This document shows positions 1 to 6,099 of a DNA stretch of 6,099 nucleotides, piece by piece. The position numbers and the translations under genes were made by a program. The notes beneath the pieces were generated by a model, which worked only from the letters and a program-made list of their open reading frames with translations, searched no databases and was not told the DNA's origin. Numbering within the stretch: the stretch's first letter is position 1; the number at the start of each line of letters is the position of its first letter. The stretch is from assembly GCA_023450615.1 (NCBI GenBank), contig JAEXGT010000008.1:1-6099 (forward strand), read 5' to 3'. The DNA comes from Pseudomonadota bacterium (GTDB lineage Bacteria > Pseudomonadota > Alphaproteobacteria > Rhizobiales > Beijerinckiaceae).

Positions 1-1
1 G

Positions 2-574
2 ACCGAGCCCGCAGACGTGAAGGCTGCCTTCGACTTGGCGGAATCATCCTTCGGTCCCGTGGACGTGGTGTTTGCCAATGCGGGCATCTCGCAGAACTGC
101 CCGACTCTCGACCTCGATCTCGAGGGTTGGCGGCGCGTGATGAGCGTGAACCTCGACGGCGTGTTCCTGACCATTCAGGAAGCAGGCCGCCGAATGATCC
201 CGCGAGGGCAGGGGCGCATTATTCTCACGTCCTCTATTTATGGTGTGGTCGCGGCTCCCGAGAGGCTGGGCTATGTGGTCTCCAAGAGCGGCGTCTCCGC
301 GATGACGAAGGCGCTCGCCGTGGAATGGGCACAGCACGGCATTCGGGTGAACGCCATCGCGCCGGGGTACGTCCGCACGCCCTTCGTCGAGGATCTGCAG
401 GCGCGCGGACGACTCGATATCGGGGCGCTCGAGAAGCGCACACCCATCGGACGTCTCATCGAAACTCACGAAGTGGCCGAGGTCGCCGCGTTCCTGGCCT
501 CCGATGCATCGGGTCCCATGACGGGCCAAGTCGTCGGCGTGGACGGTGGCTGGACGGCATACGGCTACGTTTAG
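2..574 (+). CDS. SDR family NAD(P)-dependent oxidoreductase, 5'-truncated
   Basis: This is the C-terminal 190 residues of a classical short-chain dehydrogenase/reductase, a soluble NAD(P)-dependent enzyme that interconverts an alcohol and a carbonyl. The frame is open to the left edge, so the start and the glycine-rich cofactor motif (roughly the first 60 residues of a ~250-residue family) lie outside; the GTG at 17 is an internal codon. Counting visible residues from base 2, one sees NAG at 26-28, the active-site Asn in SVNLDG (N50), the catalytic Ser (S78 in TSSIYG), and Y91-x3-K95 in YVVSK, with Ser and Tyr 13 apart as in classical SDRs. The IRVNAIAPGYVRTP segment and the C-terminal TGQVVGVDGGW are also family hallmarks. 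The full catalytic set is intact. The substrate cannot be told: this subfamily covers sugar, polyol, diol and hydroxyacid dehydrogenases as well as 3-oxoacyl reductases. Its stop lies 10 bp before the E1 gene, so the two are probably co-transcribed. Confidence 0.95.
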   Translation, partial: TEPADVKAAFDLAESSFGPVDVVFANAGISQNCPTLDLDLEGWRRVMSVNLDGVFLTIQEAGRRMIPRGQGRIILTSSIYGVVAAPERLGYVVSKSGVSAMTKALAVEWAQHGIRVNAIAPGYVRTPFVEDLQARGRLDIGALEKRTPIGRLIETHEVAEVAAFLASDASGPMTGQVVGVDGGWTAYGYV

Positions 575-577
575 GAG
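573..577 (+). promoter_or_regulatory. Shine-Dalgarno for the E1 fusion gene
   Basis: AGGAG begins within the SDR stop codon and ends 7 bases before the ATG at 585. It fixes that ATG as the start of the E1 gene, in preference to the in-frame GTG at 546, which lies inside the SDR coding region. The overlap with the SDR stop suggests translational coupling of the two genes. Confidence 0.8.
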
Positions 578-584
578 AACTGCC

Positions 585-2792
585 ATGCCCGTGCGGACAA
601 GGCTGGAAACAGCGGTTCCCTGGATCGAACTGCGTACGACCCGCGAGGACTGGGATGCGGCCGATCCTGTGCTGCTCGGCGAAATGCTCACGCAGCTGCA
701 TCTCATCAGGACCTTCGAGGAGACGGTTCTCGATCTCGCCGGCGAAGGGCTCGTGCATGGTCCTGCCCATTCGTCCATCGGGCAGGAGGGTGGCGCCGTC
801 GGGTCGGTCGTCGGCCTGCGCGTGACCGATCAGGTCAACGGCTCGCACCGTGGCCATCATCAGTTCCTTGCGAAGGCATTGGCCTATGTGGCGCCCCGTC
901 TCGATCCGAAGGCGGAACTCTCACCGGAGGTCGAGCAGGTGCTGCACAGGACCCTGGCGGAAATCCTGGGACTCGAGCCCGGCTTCGGTCATGGGCGCGG
1001 CGGCTCCATGCATCTGCGTTGGGCGGAAGCCGGTGCGCTTGGCACCAACGCCATCGTGGGCGGTGGCGTGCCGCTTGCAGCCGGTGCCGCCATGGCCCAC
1101 AAGATGGCGGCGACCGGTGACGTTGCCATCACGTATTTCGGAGATGGCGCGATCAATATCGGCGCCGCGCTGGAGACCATGAATCTCGCAGCGGCCTGGT
1201 CGCTGCCGATGCTGTTCTTTGTCGAGAACAATCTTTACGCGGTCGCCACCCGTGTCGATGAGGCCACGCGCGAAGGCCGGTTGTCAGGACGTGGATGCGG
1301 CTTCGGAATTCCCTCCTGGCGCGTCGACGGCATGGACCCGCTCGCCGTCCATCTCGCCACCCAGGAAGCGCTGGCGCTGCTGCGCGACGGCAAAGGGCCG
1401 GCGCTGATCGAGGCGGAGGTTTACCGCTTCTTCCACCAGAACGGACCCTTGCCGGGCTCGGCCTTCGGCTACCGAAGCAAGGACGAGGAGGCGTCCTGGC
1501 GCGCCCGCGATCCGCTCACCCGCGCGGCCGGGGAAATGGTGAGGCGCGGTCTCATCGCCGATGCGGATGTTTCCGATCTGCGCGACCGGTGCAAGACCGT
1601 GATGGCTCGCTTGGCCGAGAGCCTTGTCGAGCCCTTCGGCAATACGCGGCGCATCCGCCCGGACATGTGGCCCGACACGGCATTCGTCGATGTAGGCATT
1701 CGGGGCGAGCTGCCGGATTGGCGCAATGCCCGGATCGTCGAAGGCGTATCCTATGACGGTCCCGTTCGTGAACGGAGATTCGTCGACGCCATCGCGGATG
1801 TGCTGCACCGGCGCTTCGAGACCGATCCCTCCCTCGTGATCATGGGCGAGGACATTCACCGCCTGAAGGGTGGCACCAACGGCGCGACCCGAGGGCTCGC
1901 GGATGCATTCCCGGGCCGCGTTCTCGGAACGCCGATCAGCGAGGCGGCTTTCACGGGGCTTGCGGGCGGACTCGCCATGGACGGTCGCTACCGCCCGATC
2001 ATCGAGTTCATGTATCCCGATTTCATGTGGGTGGCGGCAGATCAGGTGTTCAACCAGATCGGCAAGGCGCGCCACATGTTCGGCGGCGATGCTGACATGC
2101 CGCTCGTGCTGCGCACGAAGATCGCCATGGGTACGGGGTATGGCTCGCAGCATTCCCTCGATCCGGCCGGCGTCTTCGCCACCTCGCCCGGATGGCGCAT
2201 TGTCGCTCCGTCGACGCCGCACGATTATGTGGGCCTCATGAACGCCGCCCTGCAATCCCGCGACCCGATCCTCGTCATCGAACACGTTGATCTTTACCAG
2301 ACCATGGGCACTCTGCCGGCGGATGACCTCGATTACGTCATTCCTTTGGGCCGCGCCCGCGTCGTGAGGCCTGGCCGCGACCTAACGGTGTTGACCTATT
2401 CGGCCATGGTGACGCGCAGCCTCGAAGCGGTCGAGCGACTCGGGGTTGATGCTGAAGTCATCGATCTGCGGAGCCTCGACCGCGCCTCCCTCGACTGGGA
2501 GACCATCGGGGACAGCATCCGACGGACCAACAACGTGGTCATCGTGGAGCAGGGCTCCGTCGGAACCTCGTATGGCGCCATGCTGTCCGACGAGATCCAG
2601 CGCCGCTTCTTGGACTGGCTAGATCAACCCGTTCAGCGCGTGCACGGCCGGGAGGCGTCGCCTACCATTTCCAAGATTCTGGAGCGCGCGGCCTATGCGG
2701 GAGCCCGTGAGGTCGCCGAGGGCCTCGCCCTTGCCATGGCGGCCAAAGGCATGCCTGTTGACAGTGCAATTCTCAACGAGGCAGTCAGATGA
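585..2792 (+). CDS. 2-oxoacid dehydrogenase E1, fused alpha and beta subunits
   Basis: This 735-residue thiamine-diphosphate (ThDP) enzyme oxidatively decarboxylates a 2-oxoacid (or cleaves an acetoin-type ketol) and transfers the acyl group to the lipoyl arm of an E2 partner in the cytoplasm. Residues ~25-345 are an E1-alpha domain with SHRGH (87-91), GRGGSMH (137-143) and the ThDP motif GDG (186-188) ending at NN (215-216). After a ~50-residue linker, ~395-590 form the E1-beta pyrimidine domain: GED (421-423), TPISE with the presumed ThDP-contacting Glu453, and QHS with His523. Residues ~590-715 are the transketolase C-terminal domain. In many bacteria alpha and beta are separate genes; here they are joined in one frame. 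No lipoyl domain is present, and no E2 or E3 gene is in the window. Pyruvate, branched-chain 2-oxoacid, acetoin and other substrates are all possible. The start is the ATG at 585, supported by AGGAG. The stop overlaps the next start (ATGA). Confidence 0.93.
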   Translation: MPVRTRLETAVPWIELRTTREDWDAADPVLLGEMLTQLHLIRTFEETVLDLAGEGLVHGPAHSSIGQEGGAVGSVVGLRVTDQVNGSHRGHHQFLAKALAYVAPRLDPKAELSPEVEQVLHRTLAEILGLEPGFGHGRGGSMHLRWAEAGALGTNAIVGGGVPLAAGAAMAHKMAATGDVAITYFGDGAINIGAALETMNLAAAWSLPMLFFVENNLYAVATRVDEATREGRLSGRGCGFGIPSWRVDGMDPLAVHLATQEALALLRDGKGPALIEAEVYRFFHQNGPLPGSAFGYRSKDEEASWRARDPLTRAAGEMVRRGLIADADVSDLRDRCKTVMARLAESLVEPFGNTRRIRPDMWPDTAFVDVGIRGELPDWRNARIVEGVSYDGPVRERRFVDAIADVLHRRFETDPSLVIMGEDIHRLKGGTNGATRGLADAFPGRVLGTPISEAAFTGLAGGLAMDGRYRPIIEFMYPDFMWVAADQVFNQIGKARHMFGGDADMPLVLRTKIAMGTGYGSQHSLDPAGVFATSPGWRIVAPSTPHDYVGLMNAALQSRDPILVIEHVDLYQTMGTLPADDLDYVIPLGRARVVRPGRDLTVLTYSAMVTRSLEAVERLGVDAEVIDLRSLDRASLDWETIGDSIRRTNNVVIVEQGSVGTSYGAMLSDEIQRRFLDWLDQPVQRVHGREASPTISKILERAAYAGAREVAEGLALAMAAKGMPVDSAILNEAVR

Positions 2793-4177
2793 GCACATCG
2801 TCCGATGTTACGGAGCGCTTGAAGGGCATTCTCGGATCCGCTGGAGTCATGACTGACTGGGCCGACCAGGAGCCCTATGCAGTGGATTGGCGCAAGCTCT
2901 TTCCCGGTAAGCCCGCCTGCGTCGTCCGCCCGTCTTCGACCGAGCAGGTGGCGCAGATCGTGCAGATCTGCTATGAGGCCGGCGTTGCAGTCGTGCCCCA
3001 GGGCGGCAACACCGGACTGGCAGGCGGTGCCGTCCCGGACAATTCCGGCACGCAGGTTCTCTTGTCCCTCAATCGCATGGTGGCGATCCGTAACATCGAT
3101 CCCATCGGCATGACTATCGAGGCCGAGGCCGGATGCATCCTGAAGGTTGCTCAGGATGCGGCTTCCTCTGCCGGGCGTCTGCTGCCCATCAGCCTCGCGG
3201 CCGAAGGCTCCGCCACCATCGGCGGTGTCGTCGCCGCCAATGCGGGTGGGGTGAACGTCCTGCGCTATGGCATGACCCGCAACCTCGTCCTGGGCCTCGA
3301 AGTGGTCCTCCCCGACGGCATCATCGTCAACGGTTTGCGCAGGCTGCGCAAGGACAATGCTGGATACGACTGGAAGCAGCTCTTCATCGGAAGCGAGGGC
3401 ACCCTCGGGATTGTCACCGCGGCTGTCCTGCGACTGCTCCCACGGCCGAAGCACTCTGTCACGGCACTCCTGTCCGTTCCCGATCCGGATGCCGCATTGC
3501 GGCTGCTGGAACTTGCCCAGGACGAGCTTGGCGATCAGGTCACGGCTTTCGAGCTGATTTCACGCACCTCCCTGGGACTCGTCGCAAGGCATGCAGGCCT
3601 GAAGCCTCCGATTGCCGAGGGCGAGTGGTTCGTGCTCATCGAGGCGGCTTCCAGCCTTACGGGCCTGCGCGAGGCTGCCGAGACGATGCTCGGCTCTGCT
3701 TTCGAGAACGAGATCGCGCTCGATGGCGTGATTGCCGAGTCGGGTGCGCAGGCGGCGCAGCTTTGGGCCTTGCGCGAGCACGTCACGGAATCCGAGGCGC
3801 GGGAAGGCAAGAGCGTCAAGCACGACGTGTCCGTGCCGCTCACCTCCGTTCCCCGTTTCCTTGTGGAGGCCGGCGAGGCGCTGGCCGCCGGTGCGCCGGG
3901 CATCAGAGTGAATGCCTTCGGCCACCTGGGTGACGGGAACATCCATTACAACGTGCTCGTGGATGCCGGCCACGATGCGAACGTCATCAACCGCATCGTG
4001 CACGACGTGGTCGCCGCTTACGGCGGCAGCATCTCGGCGGAGCATGGCATCGGACAATATCGCGTCGGAGAGCTAGCGAGGTATCGCTCTCCGGTCGAGA
4101 TGGACATCGCCCGCAAGCTCAAGCGGGCGCTGGATCCGGAAGGGCTCCTCAACCCGGGCAAAGTGCTCTCTGCCTGA
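2789..4177 (+). CDS. FAD-binding D-2-hydroxyacid dehydrogenase, D2HGDH/GlcD-like
   Basis: This 462-residue flavoprotein of the VAO/PCMH fold should oxidise a D-2-hydroxyacid to the 2-oxoacid. The N-terminal FAD domain (~40-220) carries QGGNTGLAGG (71-80), ATIGGVVAANAGG (142-154) and GSEGTLGIVT (201-210); the C-terminal FAD-linked oxidase domain (~221-460) ends in ALDPEGLLNPGKVL. R329, T333 and K344 sit at the spacing of the carboxylate-binding Arg/Thr/Lys of human D-2-hydroxyglutarate dehydrogenase as I recall it. GHLGDGNIHYN supplies H379, H386 and N388, and SAEHG supplies E418, matching that enzyme's metal-binding His/His/Glu and nearby Asn. Length is normal for the family. No GlcE or GlcF partner gene follows, which favours a stand-alone dehydrogenase over glycolate oxidase. 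D-lactate or another D-2-hydroxyacid remains possible. The ATG overlaps the E1 stop by 4 bp, with GAGG at 2778-2781 seven bases upstream, so the two are probably translationally coupled. Members of this family often pass electrons to ETF. Confidence 0.92.
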   Translation: MSTSSDVTERLKGILGSAGVMTDWADQEPYAVDWRKLFPGKPACVVRPSSTEQVAQIVQICYEAGVAVVPQGGNTGLAGGAVPDNSGTQVLLSLNRMVAIRNIDPIGMTIEAEAGCILKVAQDAASSAGRLLPISLAAEGSATIGGVVAANAGGVNVLRYGMTRNLVLGLEVVLPDGIIVNGLRRLRKDNAGYDWKQLFIGSEGTLGIVTAAVLRLLPRPKHSVTALLSVPDPDAALRLLELAQDELGDQVTAFELISRTSLGLVARHAGLKPPIAEGEWFVLIEAASSLTGLREAAETMLGSAFENEIALDGVIAESGAQAAQLWALREHVTESEAREGKSVKHDVSVPLTSVPRFLVEAGEALAAGAPGIRVNAFGHLGDGNIHYNVLVDAGHDANVINRIVHDVVAAYGGSISAEHGIGQYRVGELARYRSPVEMDIARKLKRALDPEGLLNPGKVLSA

Positions 4178-4181
4178 TTGC

Positions 4182-4198
4182 GCCCGCATCTCGCGGGC
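4182..4198 (+). other. Small GC-rich hairpin between genes
   Basis: GCCCGC and GCGGGC form a perfect 6-bp stem around the 5-base loop ATCTC, starting 4 bases after the stop of the FAD dehydrogenase gene and within the 44-bp gap before the GMC gene. No T-run follows, so it does not look like an intrinsic terminator. It could influence mRNA stability or the relative expression of the two genes, or be chance in GC-rich DNA. Confidence 0.3.
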
Positions 4199-4221
4199 CC
4201 GAATTCCTGAAAGCGTACCGC

Positions 4222-5826
4222 ATGGAATATTTTGATTATATCATCGTCGGTGGCGGCACGGCCGGCTGCGTGCTGGCGAACCGTCTCACCGAAAACTCTC
4301 AATACAAGGTGCTGGTGCTCGAGGCCGGCGGCCCGGACAACGGATTCTGGATCTCGATCCCAGCCGGATTCAGCAAGCTTCTGACGAACGCGAAGTATAA
4401 CTGGCGCTTTCAGACCGAGCCGGAGGAGAACGTCTACAATCGCACCATCGTGGTGCCGCGCGGGAAGGGACTGGGCGGCTCGACGCTCATCAACGGTATG
4501 ATCTTCGTTCGCGGTCAACCTCAGGATTACGATACCTGGGCCCAGCGTGGTGCGACCGGCTGGAGCTTTCAGGACGTCCTTCCCTATTTCAAGAAGCTTG
4601 AGTCCTTCGAGGACGGAGAGAACGAGCTGCGCGGCGGAAGCGGACCGCTTAGCGTCGTGCGCGTCGCCGAGCGACCGGAGATTTCGGAGGCGTTCATCGA
4701 GGCGGCGCAGCAGGCGGGCCATCCCAAGAATCCCGATTACAACGGAGCCGATCAGGAAGGCTTCGGATATTATCAGGTCAACCAACGCAAAGGGCGCCGC
4801 TGGAGTGCGGCGGATGCCTATCTGCGTCCTGCTATGTCGCGGCCGAATCTCGATGTCCGCACCCATGCGCATGTCCTGCGCATCGACTTCGAGGGAAAAC
4901 GCGCCATCGGCGTGACATATCGCGCTGGCAACGAAGAGAAGCAGGTGAGGGCGCGGGCGGAAGTGATCCTCACGGCCGGTTCCGTGCAGACGCCGCACCT
5001 GCTGGAGCTGTCAGGCGTGGGCGACCCGAAGTCCCTCGCGGCTGCGGGGATCCCTGTCGCACATGAACTCCCCGGCGTGGGCAACAATTATATCGATCAC
5101 TTCGCCACTCGCATGAACTGGCGGGTGAAACTCCCCGTCACGCTCAACGAGATGACCCGAGGCTGGCGCTTGGGCGCGGCGGTCGTGCAGTACTACCTGA
5201 CCCGCAAGGGCATCCTGACATTCGGCACAGGCCTTGCTCACGGCTTCGTCAAAACGCGGCCGGAACTCGAAACGCCGGATGTGCAGTATTTCTTCATGCA
5301 TGCGAGCTACGCCAATGCGGGCGAGCGCAAGCTCGACCGGGAGCCCGGCATGACCATCGGCGTGACGCAGTTGCGTCCGGAATCTCGGGGCTCGATTCAC
5401 ATCAAGTCGCCGGATCCCACCGTTGCACCTGCGATCCGGCCGAATTTCCTCTCCGCGCGAACCGACCAGGAATCTCTTATCGGTGGCATGCGGATCGCTC
5501 GACAGATCGTCGACCAGCCGGCCATGGACAAGTACCGCGCCTACGAGATGAATCCTGGTCCCCAAGTCAACACGGATGACGAATGGCTCGACTTCGCCCG
5601 GCGCAATGGCCAGACCATCTATCACGCCATCGGCACCTGCAGCATGGGCAAGGGGCCGCAGGCAGTCGTGGATGAGCGCTTGAAGATCTATGGGCTCGAA
5701 GGGCTCCGCGTGGTCGATGCGTCGATCATGCCCACCATGGTGTCCGCCAACACGCAAGCGGCTGTTCTGATGGTCGCCGAAAAGGGTGCCGATCTCATCA
5801 AGGCCGATGCGCGTGCGAAAGTCTGA
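4222..5826 (+). CDS. GMC family FAD-dependent alcohol dehydrogenase
   Basis: This 534-residue glucose-methanol-choline (GMC) flavoprotein, of the choline-dehydrogenase/alcohol-dehydrogenase type, should oxidise an alcohol to an aldehyde or ketone. The N terminus binds FAD through GGGTAG (10-15), with E34 in LVLEAG for the adenosine ribose. The first GMC signature lies around 80-98 (GKGLGGSTLINGMIFVRG) and the second around 253-267 (GSVQTPHLLELSGVG), followed by LPGVGNNYIDH (283-293). The C-terminal GMC domain (~385-525) carries YHAIGTCSMG with the catalytic His468, and N510 in VSANTQAA, giving a His/Asn pair as in choline oxidase. Length is typical, and no signal peptide or membrane segment is seen, so it is probably cytoplasmic. 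The start is the family-consistent ATG at 4222; only a weak SD-like GAAAG (4209-4213) precedes it. Choline is only one candidate substrate: the family also takes aliphatic alcohols, polyethylene glycols and sugars. It lies 44 bp after the hydroxyacid dehydrogenase gene, likely in the same operon. Confidence 0.93.
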   Translation: MEYFDYIIVGGGTAGCVLANRLTENSQYKVLVLEAGGPDNGFWISIPAGFSKLLTNAKYNWRFQTEPEENVYNRTIVVPRGKGLGGSTLINGMIFVRGQPQDYDTWAQRGATGWSFQDVLPYFKKLESFEDGENELRGGSGPLSVVRVAERPEISEAFIEAAQQAGHPKNPDYNGADQEGFGYYQVNQRKGRRWSAADAYLRPAMSRPNLDVRTHAHVLRIDFEGKRAIGVTYRAGNEEKQVRARAEVILTAGSVQTPHLLELSGVGDPKSLAAAGIPVAHELPGVGNNYIDHFATRMNWRVKLPVTLNEMTRGWRLGAAVVQYYLTRKGILTFGTGLAHGFVKTRPELETPDVQYFFMHASYANAGERKLDREPGMTIGVTQLRPESRGSIHIKSPDPTVAPAIRPNFLSARTDQESLIGGMRIARQIVDQPAMDKYRAYEMNPGPQVNTDDEWLDFARRNGQTIYHAIGTCSMGKGPQAVVDERLKIYGLEGLRVVDASIMPTMVSANTQAAVLMVAEKGADLIKADARAKV

Positions 5827-5850
5827 CAGGCGAGACAGCCGTCGCTGATT

Positions 5851-5856
5851 GAGGAG
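5851..5856 (+). promoter_or_regulatory. Shine-Dalgarno for the ETF-QO gene
   Basis: GAGGAG lies 8 bases before the ATG at 5865, the best ribosome-binding site in the window. It favours that ATG over the in-frame GTG at 5859, which would be only 2 bases away, and over the in-frame ATG at 5892, which has no good site of its own. Confidence 0.75.
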
Positions 5857-5864
5857 TTGTGAGG

Positions 5865-6099
<235 letters not shown>

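Noticed and set aside
17..574. Reading the SDR as a complete 185-residue protein from the GTG at 17
   Set aside because: The frame stays open to the left edge with family-like sequence, and the N-terminal cofactor motif would be missing, so the gene is cut by the window.
546..584. Upstream GTG start giving the E1 protein 13 extra residues
   Set aside because: It would overlap the SDR coding region by 29 bases and lacks a ribosome-binding site, while the ATG at 585 has AGGAG at 7 bases.
127..825. 232-codon + strand frame across the SDR/E1 junction
   Set aside because: It overlaps two well-supported genes in another frame, and its Arg-rich composition is typical of an out-of-frame translation of GC-rich coding DNA.
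1284..2285. 333-codon open frame on the - strand inside the E1 gene
   Set aside because: It lies wholly opposite a strongly supported coding sequence, its protein has no recognisable motif and is rich in Arg/His/Gly, as expected of an antisense shadow in GC-rich DNA.
4018..4998. 326-codon open frame on the - strand across the FAD dehydrogenase and GMC genes
   Set aside because: It crosses two real genes and their gap and has no family motif; high GC makes long antisense frames common.
5011..5757. 248-codon open frame on the - strand opposite the GMC gene
   Set aside because: The opposite strand encodes conserved GMC motifs throughout; nothing in the antisense protein resembles a known domain.
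5827..5864. Possible terminator between the GMC and ETF-QO genes
   Set aside because: Only a 4-bp CAGC/GCTG pairing is present with no T-run, which is too weak to call.

Overview
The window is a gene-dense, GC-rich stretch (above 60% GC by eye) with five genes, all on the + strand and tightly packed: spacings are 10 bp, a 4-bp overlap, 44 bp and 38 bp. The strong GC3 bias, purine-rich Shine-Dalgarno sequences and protein flavour (alphaproteobacterial-type ETF-ubiquinone oxidoreductase, fused E1 alpha/beta dehydrogenase) suggest an alphaproteobacterium, probably of the Hyphomicrobiales/Rhizobiales. This placement is an inference from general resemblance.

Layout: (1) 2-574, the 3' three quarters of a short-chain dehydrogenase/reductase (SDR), cut by the left edge. 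(2) 585-2792, a 735-residue fusion of the alpha and beta halves of a thiamine-diphosphate 2-oxoacid dehydrogenase E1. (3) 2789-4177, a VAO-fold FAD enzyme that closely matches the D-2-hydroxyglutarate/D-2-hydroxyacid dehydrogenase family, including its substrate- and metal-binding residues. (4) 4222-5826, a GMC flavoprotein alcohol dehydrogenase of the choline-dehydrogenase type. (5) 5865-6099, the first 78 codons of electron-transfer flavoprotein-ubiquinone oxidoreductase (ETF-QO), cut by the right edge. There is no RNA gene, mobile element, CRISPR array or convincing terminator, and no gene-free stretch longer than 44 bp.

How they may work together (inference): the first four genes look like one catabolic transcription unit for an unidentified alcohol- or diol-type substrate. 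The GMC enzyme and the SDR would oxidise hydroxyl groups, the D-2-hydroxyacid dehydrogenase would make a 2-oxoacid, and the E1 fusion would decarboxylate that 2-oxoacid and pass the acyl group to an E2 lipoyl protein that is not in the window. Members of the D-2-hydroxyglutarate dehydrogenase family can hand electrons to ETF, and ETF-QO passes them to ubiquinone, so the fifth gene gives a plausible respiratory outlet. It could equally be a housekeeping gene that happens to be adjacent.

All five are members of known families. What is of interest is the combination and order, not a new protein fold. No substrate can be assigned from sequence alone.
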